From Echinicola jeungdonensis (GTDB lineage: Bacteria; Bacteroidota; Bacteroidia; Cytophagales; Cyclobacteriaceae): 64,000 bases of DNA. Position numbers and translations under genes: made by a program. Shown piece after piece: positions 8,218-17,620 of this stretch (the first letter of the stretch is position 1; each line of letters opens with the position of its first letter). Location of the stretch: the NCBI RefSeq assembly GCF_030409905.1, contig NZ_JAUFQT010000002.1:620001-684000 (forward strand), written 5' to 3'. Below the pieces are notes generated by a model. That model searched no databases, was not told the DNA's origin, and saw nothing but the letters and a program-made list of their open reading frames with translations.

Positions 8218-10479
8218 CTATATCTGCTCCTTTAAAACTTTGGATGTGTTCATTAAAGGGGAAAAGGTAATTTCCCCGGTATCCCGGTCAAAAAATGCGG
8301 TGCATATCCCAATCTTTCCTTGTAAAACTTGGCTTTTGATGTATTCATTTTCATTTAATAACCTGTTACAGGATTCGTTTAAATTCCATTTAATTATTTG
8401 ATCGGCCAGTTCCTTTGTGGATAATTCCTGAGCCATTTGTTTTATTTTTACATCGCTTAGCGCAGGCTCAATCAAGCGGTTCAAATAAGAATTCTCTTTT
8501 CCATTATGGTGATGTTCCAAGGCTTCTTTAATAAAAGCGTTGTTGGAATTTCCCATTATTAAGATAAGTTTACAACCTTGGTACCTACAGGCAACTTCCG
8601 CACTGTGAATGATACTTTCCCCCACCAAATTTCCAGCTGCACGCATAGGAATAAGGTCACCAATTTCTGTATCCAACAAAATATTCAAGGGTTCCCTCAT
8701 GTCTATACAATTGATGACTGCGGAAAGCGGTGGCGATTCGAAAAAATCCATTAGGTCTTTATTTCTAAACCTTTTGGAAACCAATTCCCCATTGACATAG
8801 CGGGTATTTCCATCTTTAAAATAATCCAAAATATCCTGAGGGGTATTTAGCTTTTTATCGGCTTCTATTTCCCTTTTTTCCAAGTTTAGATTTTTATCAT
8901 GTTCATAACTGCTTTTGAGGCCAATAATTTTTAGGTTGATATTATTTTCCTTGGCGTAGGTATTTTGAAAATCCCTAAGCATTTCAATAATATCTGGCTC
9001 AACATAGGTTGAAAATGAGGCATCAATTACCATCTTGGATTTCTCGGGAAGTTTGTATAAAAACCTCTTGATGGCTGCTTTATTCAGAAATGAAACTTCA
9101 TTGGATAATTCCAAATGCGCGATTTCTCCTTGCGGAGAGGGAGTAAACTTAATATTGAATGGATTGAAGTAGTTACTCCTAAGCAAAAAGAAAATACTGA
9201 ATGCGGAACCTATCAATACCCCTAATAAAACGTCCGTAAAAATAATGGCAACTGTTGTGACAATGTAGGGAATAAACTGGGACCAGCCCTTCCGGTACAT
9301 TTGTTTAAATAAGGCTATTGATGCCAATTTATATCCCACTACCAATAGAATGGCAGCAAGGGAGGCTAGTGGGATTAAATTGATTACCCCACTGAAAAAC
9401 AATACACTGACCAATAACAAGGCTCCATGGACCAGCGTAGATAATTTAGTCTCTGACCCCGAAGCTATATTTACGGAACTTCTAACAATTACCGAAGTAA
9501 TGGGGATCCCCCCGATTAGGCCCGCTATGGTATTTCCTACCCCTTGGGCAACCAGTTCCCTGTTGGGTGGACTCCTTCTTTTGTGAGGGTCCAAATTATC
9601 CGTTGCTTCCAGATTGATCAGGGTGGCAATAGAAGCAATAATTGCTATGGTAAACCCAGAAACCCATATATTAGGATCGGAAATGACAGAAAAATCAGGA
9701 AAAGTCAATATGGAAGACAACCCTTCAGTTTTTGGGATGTGGACCAAATGTTGGCCTTCCAAATAAAGGCTTGGAATTATCCATTTAAAAAGTTGATTAA
9801 GGATAACACATAAAATTACTACAAATAGTGATGGAGGAAGGAGTTTAAACTTTTTTAGAAATGTCTTGTCCCAAAAGATTAGAAAGCCTAAGGAAATCAA
9901 AGAAAGGATAATGGCTCCAGGAGCAAAAGATTCTAAAATGGTAGTAATTCTTTCTGGTGCATCATCAACCATATTTTGAGAATAGTCGGATAGCCTTGTT
10001 TTCATTTCCACACCCAAAGCATAAGGCAACTGGGAAATGATCAAAATAATCCCGATAGCCGAAAGCAAACCTTTAATAATGCTGGTGGGCATATATTCTG
10101 CAATGACCCCTGCTTTTAGGATTCCTATAAGAAATTGGAATACCCCAGCAATAACTAAGGCAGTTAAAAAGACATCAAAACTTCCTAATTGTTGGATCAT
10201 AACAAGGACCACTGCAGATAAACTTGCAGCAGGCCCACTTACACTGGTTCCTGAACCACTGATGGCTCCTATGACCAGCCCTCCAATTATTCCTGAAATT
10301 AATCCGGTAATTAAAGGGGCCCCACTGGCCAAAGCAATTCCTAAACACAAAGGAAGTGCCACCAAAAAAACTACAATACCTGATGGAATATCCTTTCCAG
10401 GTTTATAAAATAACGGTCTGTGATGGTCACTATGTGTTAGTTCGCTAAAAAATTGTTTTATGGTTGATGTCTTTTTCAA
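8218..10479 (-). CDS. SulP transporter fused to a degenerate beta-carbonic-anhydrase domain
   Basis: A 753-aa fusion. Residues about 20-450 form a SulP anion transporter: FYKPGKDIPSGIVVFLVALPLCLGIALASG opens the core (only part cited as PSGIVVFLVALPLCLG), and GSGTSVSGPAASLSAVV and a VGNTIAGLIGGIPITSVIVRS-like block follow. About 450-530 is STAS-like. About 555-750 resembles a beta-carbonic anhydrase. In the usual fusion the transporter imports bicarbonate and the enzyme interconverts it with CO2. Here the first zinc ligand and Asp-Arg dyad survive in INCIDMREP (about residue 590), but the usual HTxCG motif reads GNSNNAF (about 642-648), so the His and second Cys ligands are both Asn. Catalysis by this domain is therefore doubtful. 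The only near start is TTG at 10479; no ATG lies nearby in frame. Confidence 0.85.
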   Translation of the reverse strand: MKKTSTIKQFFSELTHSDHHRPLFYKPGKDIPSGIVVFLVALPLCLGIALASGAPLITGLISGIIGGLVIGAISGSGTSVSGPAASLSAVVLVMIQQLGSFDVFLTALVIAGVFQFLIGILKAGVIAEYMPTSIIKGLLSAIGIILIISQLPYALGVEMKTRLSDYSQNMVDDAPERITTILESFAPGAIILSLISLGFLIFWDKTFLKKFKLLPPSLFVVILCVILNQLFKWIIPSLYLEGQHLVHIPKTEGLSSILTFPDFSVISDPNIWVSGFTIAIIASIATLINLEATDNLDPHKRRSPPNRELVAQGVGNTIAGLIGGIPITSVIVRSSVNIASGSETKLSTLVHGALLLVSVLFFSGVINLIPLASLAAILLVVGYKLASIALFKQMYRKGWSQFIPYIVTTVAIIFTDVLLGVLIGSAFSIFFLLRSNYFNPFNIKFTPSPQGEIAHLELSNEVSFLNKAAIKRFLYKLPEKSKMVIDASFSTYVEPDIIEMLRDFQNTYAKENNINLKIIGLKSSYEHDKNLNLEKREIEADKKLNTPQDILDYFKDGNTRYVNGELVSKRFRNKDLMDFFESPPLSAVINCIDMREPLNILLDTEIGDLIPMRAAGNLVGESIIHSAEVACRYQGCKLILIMGNSNNAFIKEALEHHHNGKENSYLNRLIEPALSDVKIKQMAQELSTKELADQIIKWNLNESCNRLLNENEYIKSQVLQGKIGICTAFFDRDTGEITFSPLMNTSKVLKEQI

Positions 10480-10882
10480 ATTCCCGGAGTTATTGGTGGA
10501 TGATAAGAATGTTCTGAAAATAAATAAAACAAAATAAATAATAAAACTATTAACAGATTTATGTTATTCAATATTGTGTTTTATGTAATATATAAAAATA
10601 AAATATTGTAAAATGATTGAAAAATATATAAAGAAATATCGGTTTTATTGAAGGGTTTACTACAGGAAAGGAACCTATGTAAAAAATTGAAAAAGTAAAG
10701 AATTCCAAAATCCAGTTCAGAAATTGATTATTTGAAAGATAAAATTTGACTTTAAATGATTATCTCCCCTGAAATTTTCCTGATGGCATTCTGAATTTTG
10801 AATTTAATTTGAAAAAGTAGCATGAATTCCAATTCTCAATTCTTAATTCAAAATTAAAAAACTGGTTTCCGTCCCTTCAGCA
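10480..10882. other. gene-free spacer between the SulP gene and the end of the eCIS operon
   Basis: Very AT-rich, with no gene. It must hold the SulP promoter and the 3' end of the 28.7-kb eCIS transcript. I could not identify a good promoter box. A weak AT hairpin at 10794-10855 is the only terminator-like structure. Confidence 0.5.
10794..10855 (-). terminator. weak candidate terminator of the eCIS operon
   Basis: AATTTTGAATT (10794-10804) pairs perfectly with AATTCAAAATT (10845-10855), but the loop is 40 nt and the stem almost entirely A/T, so the structure is weak. It lies 28 nt beyond the stop of the last eCIS gene. Confidence 0.25.
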
Positions 10883-12190
10883 TTAATTAACCATTTTCCC
10901 TTCTTTGGCCAATTCTTTTTTAATTCCTGCAAGAAGGTCTTCTGACTCAAGTTCCTGTTTATTTTTTGAAAGTGCCTTTAAGCTGGCAAATTGGATGATG
11001 TTTACAATATTGGCTCCTGATAATTCATATTTTTTGGCCAATGTGTTAAGGTCCAAACCTTTCTCCAGTCCTGCTTTTGGGGGTATATTGCTTTCCCATA
11101 AGGTTAATCTTTCTGAAGCCACCGGCATGGGGAATTCGATAATGCTTTGAAATCTCCTGGTGAAAGCTGTGTCAATGTTGCTTTTAAAATTAGAGGCAAG
11201 AATTACCAATCCAGGATGGTTTTCGATTCGCTGTAACAAGTAGGAAACTTCCTGATTGGCATATTTGTCATGGGCATCCCTCACATTGGTCCTTTTTCCA
11301 AAAATGGCATCAGCCTCATCAAAAAATAAGATCCAATTCTTATGGGCAGCTTTATCAAAAAGAGAAGAAAGGTTCTTTTCCGTTTCTCCAATGTATTTGG
11401 AAGTTAAAAGTGAAAGATCAATTCTATAGACATCTTTTTGGGTGTATTTGCCCAGCAAACAGGCGGTTAAAGTTTTTCCAGTACCAGGAGGACCATAAAA
11501 CATAACTCTATAACCAGGCTTGATCCGCTTTTTCATGTCCCAGTCCTCCATCAATACTTTTTCGAATTTTAACCATTCCTCAATTTCTTGAATGTGAATC
11601 AAGGTCTTGGAGTTTAGGACAAGGTCTTTCCAGTCTAATTGCGTTTCAATCAATTGAGCAGGGAAATTAGTGCTCAATTTAGGTTTACTGACTTTTTCGG
11701 TGGAAAACCATTCTGCATATTCTGATTCCATCAATAAAGCCCCTGCCCAGAAAGGTTCTCCATTTTGGGTTTGGTCCAAAAAAAGAACCTCTTTTTGAAA
11801 TAGAATGGAATTTTGAAAAATTGGCAAGTATTTTTTCCTGGTTTTTGGATCATTACCGGCGAGGATATAAAGGGCTGTTTCACCGGTTGGGATAATACCC
11901 CGGTGATTTTTCATTTTTATCCCTCCAAATTCTGGAAATTCACCTCCATTGGGAAAATATTCATGAATGATTTTATGGATAAAACCGGGATGGATGTATG
12001 GAACCCAGGCCAAGACCAATAATAGGAGGTCTTGGTTTTTGATTTGATATTCCCTGATAAATTGACCCAATGCCTCTTGCTTTGGAATATGGATATCCAT
12101 TTTGGGCTGTTCAAGCTGTTGTGTTTTGCCTAATTCAAAATCCAACCGGGCTTTAATGGCAACTTTTAAAAAATGTAATAGTTGGTCCAT
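10883..12190 (-). CDS. eCIS AAA+ ATPase (Afp15/Pvc15-like)
   Basis: A 435-aa protein with a family-specific N-terminal half (about 1-200) and a single AAA+ module. Walker A is GPPGTGKT (about residue 230), Walker B is ILFFDEAD (about 285), the sensor-1 region is LVILASNFKSNID, and the arginine-finger candidate is AFTRRFQ. One such ATPase accompanies almost every eCIS; in Afp and PVC it is the last structural or assembly gene and is thought to help assembly or cargo loading rather than sheath recycling. It is unlike the two-module ClpV of T6SS. It is the last gene of the operon, 6 nt after the muramidase gene. Cytoplasmic. Confidence 0.92.
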   Translation of the reverse strand: MDQLLHFLKVAIKARLDFELGKTQQLEQPKMDIHIPKQEALGQFIREYQIKNQDLLLLVLAWVPYIHPGFIHKIIHEYFPNGGEFPEFGGIKMKNHRGIIPTGETALYILAGNDPKTRKKYLPIFQNSILFQKEVLFLDQTQNGEPFWAGALLMESEYAEWFSTEKVSKPKLSTNFPAQLIETQLDWKDLVLNSKTLIHIQEIEEWLKFEKVLMEDWDMKKRIKPGYRVMFYGPPGTGKTLTACLLGKYTQKDVYRIDLSLLTSKYIGETEKNLSSLFDKAAHKNWILFFDEADAIFGKRTNVRDAHDKYANQEVSYLLQRIENHPGLVILASNFKSNIDTAFTRRFQSIIEFPMPVASERLTLWESNIPPKAGLEKGLDLNTLAKKYELSGANIVNIIQFASLKALSKNKQELESEDLLAGIKKELAKEGKMVN

Positions 12191-12196
12191 AATATT

Positions 12197-13018
12197 TTAT
12201 GAATATTTCTCGTATGCTTTTTTAAGCTTGGTGTCGTACTTATTTTGGGCATAAGCTGGGCCATTGTATCCCTTGGCAAATTTTGCCCAATTTTTGGATT
12301 TAAGATGGCCAATCAAATGGTTTACTTCTAAAAATTTTCCAAAAGCATTTAAATGCTCTCTTTCATGTTTTTGCATTTTATTGACAAAGTCATCTATAGA
12401 TTTAAAACCCAAACTATCAGCATTGAACCCCATGATCTGGAAACTACCCCAGGATGCAGAACGGTAGGCGGCCTCTTTAAAAACTGGATCTTTGGATAGT
12501 AGGGTGGCCTTATTCAAACGGGTGTATTCCCCTGCCCCTCCTTGATAATGGGTTTTGGTCCATCGGGGGTAAAGAATATCCTTGGATTGTTCACTAACAA
12601 ATTCCTGAGGGTTTTGTCCCCTTTTTTTAAGCTCCCGCCAAAAAATATGACCCTCAAACAAAATTTTTGCCCGGCCATCGGCCAAGAATCCCCTACCATT
12701 GCTCTCCACCTCATTTACTGCTTTTACTACAGCCAGTTCCAGGTCATAATTTTTTGCAAAATCCTCTAAATCACGTTCGGAAAGTAATTTTGAATTTTGG
12801 TCAAATACCTGACGGTTTTTTCCGAGAAGTTTGCTCCAGGTTTTTACTCCCACTAAGCCATCAATGACCAGGTCATTTTCTTTTTGAAATTGCTTTACAG
12901 CAAGGTGGGTATCCCAAGCAAAATAATTGGAGACAAATACATCATATCCCAAATCAGTGAGTAATTCCTCCAAAAAATGAACTTCAGGACCCCTGGATCT
13001 AAATTTTAACAATTTCAT
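12197..13018 (-). CDS. N-acetylmuramidase with peptidoglycan-binding domain
   Basis: A 273-aa protein of two modules. Residues about 5-65 are a PG_binding_1 domain (RSRGPEVHFLEELLTDLGYD and VDGLVGVKTW are recognisable), and about 80-270 match the N-acetylmuramidase (DUF3380) lysozyme-like family, with the catalytic-Glu context VNEVESNGRGFLADG near residue 107, LFEGHIFW, and ASWGSFQIMGFNA around residue 190. It should cut the glycan strands of peptidoglycan. No signal peptide is visible, so it is either released at lysis or carried as payload. Sitting inside the eCIS operon, 3 nt after the TPR gene, it could lyse the producer to free particles, or be delivered to targets; the sequence does not decide. 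Confidence 0.88.
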   Translation of the reverse strand: MKLLKFRSRGPEVHFLEELLTDLGYDVFVSNYFAWDTHLAVKQFQKENDLVIDGLVGVKTWSKLLGKNRQVFDQNSKLLSERDLEDFAKNYDLELAVVKAVNEVESNGRGFLADGRAKILFEGHIFWRELKKRGQNPQEFVSEQSKDILYPRWTKTHYQGGAGEYTRLNKATLLSKDPVFKEAAYRSASWGSFQIMGFNADSLGFKSIDDFVNKMQKHEREHLNAFGKFLEVNHLIGHLKSKNWAKFAKGYNGPAYAQNKYDTKLKKAYEKYS

Positions 13019-13021
13019 AAG

Positions 13022-13891
13022 TTATGAGGTTTGGTTGCTAATTAACTTTTTATAATGGATGGCCTTATCATATTCAGGTTGAATTGAAAGTGCTTTTTCA
13101 AATAGCTTCAATGCATTATCGTATTCATGGAGCCCACATAGGATGATCCCTTTTTCGGTTAAAATTTGATAATTATCAGGCTGAAGTTTAAGTATCATAT
13201 TAATGTGGTACAAACCACCTTCTATTTGTCCCATCGACAGGTAATTGATGGCCAGATAATATCTATATTCCACTTGGTCAGGACATTCTGCCAACGCTTT
13301 TTTAAGGGCATCTTCAGCCATTCCATGGTTTTTTAATAAAAATTCCCCCCGACCAATTTGAAACCAGATTTCTGGGTTATTGGGGTTAGGAATACGTTCA
13401 TAAAGAAGGCTTACTGCCACATTGAACTGTTTCTTTAACATATAAACCTTGGCCAGTTCCAATATATATTCCTCCTTGGCCGTGTATCTCATAAGTTTTT
13501 TCCAAAAAAGGACTGCATCCTCCAGCTCACCCAAATGAGTACAAAGTTTGGCCAAACTTACCCAAGCCCCTATATGTCGAGGGTCCAATTTGGTAGCCTT
13601 TAAATATTGTTCCTTGGCTTTATCAGGCTTATTCAACATGACCAGGGAATTTCCTGCATTTACCCTGAAATTGGGTTTCTCTTCATGGGAAATAGCGAGG
13701 TCAAAATAAGAAAGGGCTTTTTCATAATCCTTTTGCTGATGATAAAAAAGACCAAGGTTATTGAGCACAGATACATTTTTTGGATTGATCTCAAAAGCCT
13801 CTAAATAACATTGTTCCGCTTTTTCATACTCTTTTTCCAAAAAATGCTTAGCCCCTTGGTTGTTAAGTGTAATGGCTTTGTTCAATTCCAT
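13022..13891 (-). CDS. TPR-repeat protein of the eCIS operon
   Basis: A 289-aa protein built almost wholly from tetratricopeptide repeats (about seven or eight), with repeat cores such as AKHFLEKEYEKAEQCYLEAFEI, SVLNNLGLFYHQQKDYEKALSYF and KGIILCGLHEYDNALKLFEKAL (shown in shorter form: YEKAEQCYLEAFEINPKN, YDNALKLFEKALSIQPEY). No signal peptide, so cytoplasmic. TPR proteins act as protein-binding scaffolds or chaperones. The place between the large DUF4157 cargo candidate (9 nt away) and the muramidase (3 nt away) suggests a cargo chaperone or assembly factor; this is inference from position only. Confidence 0.85.
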   Translation of the reverse strand: MELNKAITLNNQGAKHFLEKEYEKAEQCYLEAFEINPKNVSVLNNLGLFYHQQKDYEKALSYFDLAISHEEKPNFRVNAGNSLVMLNKPDKAKEQYLKATKLDPRHIGAWVSLAKLCTHLGELEDAVLFWKKLMRYTAKEEYILELAKVYMLKKQFNVAVSLLYERIPNPNNPEIWFQIGRGEFLLKNHGMAEDALKKALAECPDQVEYRYYLAINYLSMGQIEGGLYHINMILKLQPDNYQILTEKGIILCGLHEYDNALKLFEKALSIQPEYDKAIHYKKLISNQTS

Positions 13892-13900
13892 AGTATCAAT

Positions 13901-16900
13901 TTAATCAAATAAATCATTTTTTATATCTCCTGCGAGGTCTTTTGCCATATCAACAACATCCAGATCCGGATAAATCACCTCAATATCATCAAATGACATG
14001 TCAAATGGTTCGCCCTCTTGATAATGGATAGGAAATACCACCCCAAATTCGATTCCAGGCCCCCACTCATAAGAAGCAAGGTTATGCCTCCAGGTTTCTG
14101 AAATGGAAAACCAGCCAATACCCAGACTTGCCCTAGCAAAAGCATTGATATCAAAGGTAAATTGTGGGTTGACGGTTACCCTGCCCTCTGCATCCAAGGT
14201 AATTCCAGTTTGAGGACTCCAGTTGACATCCACTTCCGCAGCAGCTTCCCCTTCCAGCCCTAAGGTTCCAGCCAATTCTATTCCCCCCGTAAGGCTGGCA
14301 ATGGTTACACTAACTCCCAAGCTTAGGTCACCTCTGAGGGTAAGGCCTGCATCGGCAGGAATTACAAATTCCCCGTGACCACTTAAAGTGGTTTCTTCTT
14401 CCCTTTCCGGATTATAGGTGATTTCAGCAGAAAGGTTCCTTAGTTCCCCTGGGCCAAAGCCAGCTGTAAAATCTAATCCCCCACCAATTTGGGCCACTAA
14501 TCCTATACTTCTTGGTCCCAATGGAATGGCGAATAGAGGGATTTCGATGGTAGGAACCGTAAAGAGGTTTTTATTTATTTCCTTTCTGGGGAAAACTTCA
14601 TAACTATCCGATTCCAACCTGGCAGTAACTTCAATTTCTCCATTGGGTAAGAAATTCACTCCTGCAGTGGCAGCCAACCATGGCGTGAGCTGTAATGTCA
14701 AACTACCTCCCCCATAAACCCGGACGGTATCATCAGGTTCTCCTTCAGGTTCCCCATCATCTCCAATGGGTCTGTTGGTAGCTCCCACATTTACAGTTCC
14801 ACTAAGCATTCCCCTTTTATAGGAGGCCGACCCTTCTATGGTCAAAGCGCCATTGTCATAAGTGACCGTCAGAGAGGTGTCAATTCCAGGAATGTCTGGT
14901 TGGGCGGTTCCGGAGACGAAAACGTCATATTCTTCCTCCCCTGCCGGTTTGGCAACCCTTGCTTCTACATTCCCTCCTGAGATGCCGGGAACATCACTAC
15001 TGATATCAAAATCCCCGCTAATGGCAAATCCTTCTTCTCCATATTCCACGGTCATATTGCCACGTTCAATTCCGGGGACATCTAATTCTGCTTCACCAGT
15101 GGCCGTAAAATTATTTTCGCTGTAGCTGGCATTGATAGTGGCACTTTTTACTCCCCGGACCTTTCCTTCGGGAATGCCGATTTCCCCGCCTATGGTCCAG
15201 ATATTGTCCTTGTATTCCACATTGATTTCTGCAGGATCAAAAAGATCAGAATCAAAATTAAAGGCACCCTCCAGCTCAAAGCCTCTGGAAGTGGAAGCAG
15301 CCGCTCCAATGTGACCTTCCCCTACCTGATCGATGCCGAAGTTGACTTGGCCAGAAATGCCAATCCCTGACCGGGTACCAACAGATAAAATCAAGGTGAC
15401 TTCATCTATTTCAAATGGTGAAGGGAAGTTAAAATCTCCTTTTGTAAAAACCCTATAAATTTTAAAATCCCCTTCTTCCATGGAGTATTGTAAATCCAGC
15501 TGATCAAAAATTGGGAGATTGGATGCTATTTCTCCACCAGCTACAATTCCTTTTTCCGGATCAAAACCAATATTTTGCACATTTGCAGGGCTAAAAATTG
15601 TAACATTAGGCTGGGCTTCATTAATGGCCGTCATTAAGTCATTCAATTCCAAATAACCCGCAAATTGGGCCCCGGGGAGTCTATGAATTGGCCAAATTAA
15701 GCCTTGTCTAACTTCCGGTTTAACAGCCCCGTCAAATTGTTTCAAGTTGACAGTAATATGGCCAGCATTTGAATTTAAATTTTCCCGGTCAAACTGGACT
15801 TGAGTGGGTGAAACAATACCTTTTATACCTCTTCTTAAATTAACAAATGCGGATCCACCACTTTCCAAATTAAGTGTGTTTTCCTCAGTGTCCCAGGTTA
15901 TATTAAAAGGAGAAGCTCCAAAAGAATCTCTAAAAATTTTGATTTCAGAGCTGGAACCCAAAATTTCACTATTTACTTTGTCATCATGGTCATTAAAGGG
16001 TTTGGAAGCTTGTGGTTGGGGATCTTCTAAATCGTAAACTTTGATGGATTTACTTTCCCGGGCCCCTTTATTATTAGCCCTTCCTTCCATTAAAGTATCA
16101 ATATGGTCACCACTTAATATTTTCCTTTGAGGCCAAGAGTGGGAATCGCCCACAGCATACTCACTACTCCCACTTAAAGAATTAAAATATATATCAAATC
16201 TTCCCTTAATGGCATTGTAAATATTGGTATTGGTCCTAAGCCGGTCTACATCAATATCCAAGCTTTTAAGTGCCTCTTTTGAATTTTCATCGTTCTTAAC
16301 CTGATTGGCTGTATTGTTTCGGATACTTGATAATATTTTCCTTCCAGAGGCTTGATTGGCATCACTGTTCAAAAGCCAATAATTAGTGAGGTTGTTTCCC
16401 CAAGAACTTTTTGGCCAGCCAGCAATTTGTAATTCAACATAGTGATCCACGTCAAATTCGGTATAATCGCCTGCTTGGTTCCAATATGGAAGTAACAATC
16501 TATTAGAAAGAATATTGGTATCCCCTATTCTTAAACTTTTAGCTTTTCGATAATGCCTGACGACATAATTATGATTAGGTTCAAAACCTAAGGATTCCAT
16601 TTTTGATTTTACCCCGGAAGAATCCACTTCATTTTTCCATTTTATCAAATGAGCAGGGTCATTATCATCACTTCTATTAAAATTATTTGCGCGGAATAAT
16701 TGTTCTCCTGGAATTTTGGATGCATCAGATTTAATGGGTGGGACTGGAAGTGAGTTAATAATTATCTTTGGAGGAGAGGTGTTTAAATTATATTTCTCAG
16801 TAGAATCTGGGAAGGTTTCAGTATCTTCATTATCTTCCTTCTGCACCATCTTCCCCTGCACAGCAGGACTGCTGCCTTGCTGGATGGTATGGGTAAGCTC

Positions 16901-17617
16901 GTGGGCCAAAAGATGCTGTCCAGAAGAAGTATTAGGTTGGTATTGGCCCTCATTAAAATAGATGTCATTCCCATGGGTAAAGGCTTTTGCACCAATCTCC
17001 TGGTTCATTTTAACGGCATTGGAATCCGTATGGATATTGACCCCGCTAAAGTCTGCCCCAAAGCCGCTTTCCATATTACCTTTCACCTCGGAATCCATGT
17101 GTTGTCCACCGCTGGACTGTTGAATATTTTGTTCTAAACTTGGGCTGACCTGGTTTTCATCCCCCCCATTCATTTGGACATTGGTTTCTTCCTCCCCTGG
17201 ATCTTCTCCTTCTCCAGACCCTATTTCTTCCTTTTTTTGAACTTCTTCCTCTTCTTTTTTTTGAAGCTCTTCCTCCTCCTTTTCCTGAATTTGATCTTCC
17301 TCAGCTTGTTGTTGCACTACAGGGGTGACAGTTTCCGCTATAGGTTGTTCTGACTTTGACTCAAGCTTAGATTGATCCTCTTTTGATTTGAGTTGATGTT
17401 CCTCTTCGCGTTGGGTTTGAATGGCTGGTTCTGCAATAGCTGCCTTGGTTGAGTGGTTGTCTAGCTCCGCCAAAACCTGATCCGTCTTGGCATCAGCTTC
17501 CTGTTCATACCGGTCTCCAGGTTTTTCCATATTAAGCTTTGCCTGGAAAAAGCTGTCTTTCCGTTGGGCAGAAGATTTGCTATTGGGTCGATATGTTTTG
17601 GAGTTAAAACTTTTCAT
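13901..17617 (-). CDS. giant eCIS-core (DUF4157) protein with HNH-like region and beta-rich tail; cargo candidate
   Basis: A 1238-aa protein. An N-terminal motif DSFFQAKL (about 21-28) and PGDRYEQEAD open the family signature; about 60-160 is a Gln/Glu/Lys-rich linker with repeated QKKEEEE units. About 160-250 is the DUF4157 (eCIS core) metallopeptidase-like domain: GFGADFSGVNIHTD and the zinc motif HELTH at 239-243. About 310-480 contains FDVDHYVELQ (D391, H392) and NYWLLNSDANQASGRK (about 412-427), which resembles the first half of an HNH nuclease site; this is a tentative reading. About 560-1238 is long, beta-type sequence with repeated D-V-P-G-x segments and an amphipathic C-terminus. DUF4157 proteins are the hallmark eCIS-associated toxins. 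Position within the eCIS operon makes it a prime payload candidate. Confidence 0.85.
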   Translation of the reverse strand: MKSFNSKTYRPNSKSSAQRKDSFFQAKLNMEKPGDRYEQEADAKTDQVLAELDNHSTKAAIAEPAIQTQREEEHQLKSKEDQSKLESKSEQPIAETVTPVVQQQAEEDQIQEKEEEELQKKEEEEVQKKEEIGSGEGEDPGEEETNVQMNGGDENQVSPSLEQNIQQSSGGQHMDSEVKGNMESGFGADFSGVNIHTDSNAVKMNQEIGAKAFTHGNDIYFNEGQYQPNTSSGQHLLAHELTHTIQQGSSPAVQGKMVQKEDNEDTETFPDSTEKYNLNTSPPKIIINSLPVPPIKSDASKIPGEQLFRANNFNRSDDNDPAHLIKWKNEVDSSGVKSKMESLGFEPNHNYVVRHYRKAKSLRIGDTNILSNRLLLPYWNQAGDYTEFDVDHYVELQIAGWPKSSWGNNLTNYWLLNSDANQASGRKILSSIRNNTANQVKNDENSKEALKSLDIDVDRLRTNTNIYNAIKGRFDIYFNSLSGSSEYAVGDSHSWPQRKILSGDHIDTLMEGRANNKGARESKSIKVYDLEDPQPQASKPFNDHDDKVNSEILGSSSEIKIFRDSFGASPFNITWDTEENTLNLESGGSAFVNLRRGIKGIVSPTQVQFDRENLNSNAGHITVNLKQFDGAVKPEVRQGLIWPIHRLPGAQFAGYLELNDLMTAINEAQPNVTIFSPANVQNIGFDPEKGIVAGGEIASNLPIFDQLDLQYSMEEGDFKIYRVFTKGDFNFPSPFEIDEVTLILSVGTRSGIGISGQVNFGIDQVGEGHIGAAASTSRGFELEGAFNFDSDLFDPAEINVEYKDNIWTIGGEIGIPEGKVRGVKSATINASYSENNFTATGEAELDVPGIERGNMTVEYGEEGFAISGDFDISSDVPGISGGNVEARVAKPAGEEEYDVFVSGTAQPDIPGIDTSLTVTYDNGALTIEGSASYKRGMLSGTVNVGATNRPIGDDGEPEGEPDDTVRVYGGGSLTLQLTPWLAATAGVNFLPNGEIEVTARLESDSYEVFPRKEINKNLFTVPTIEIPLFAIPLGPRSIGLVAQIGGGLDFTAGFGPGELRNLSAEITYNPEREEETTLSGHGEFVIPADAGLTLRGDLSLGVSVTIASLTGGIELAGTLGLEGEAAAEVDVNWSPQTGITLDAEGRVTVNPQFTFDINAFARASLGIGWFSISETWRHNLASYEWGPGIEFGVVFPIHYQEGEPFDMSFDDIEVIYPDLDVVDMAKDLAGDIKNDLFD

Positions 17618-17620
17618 TGG

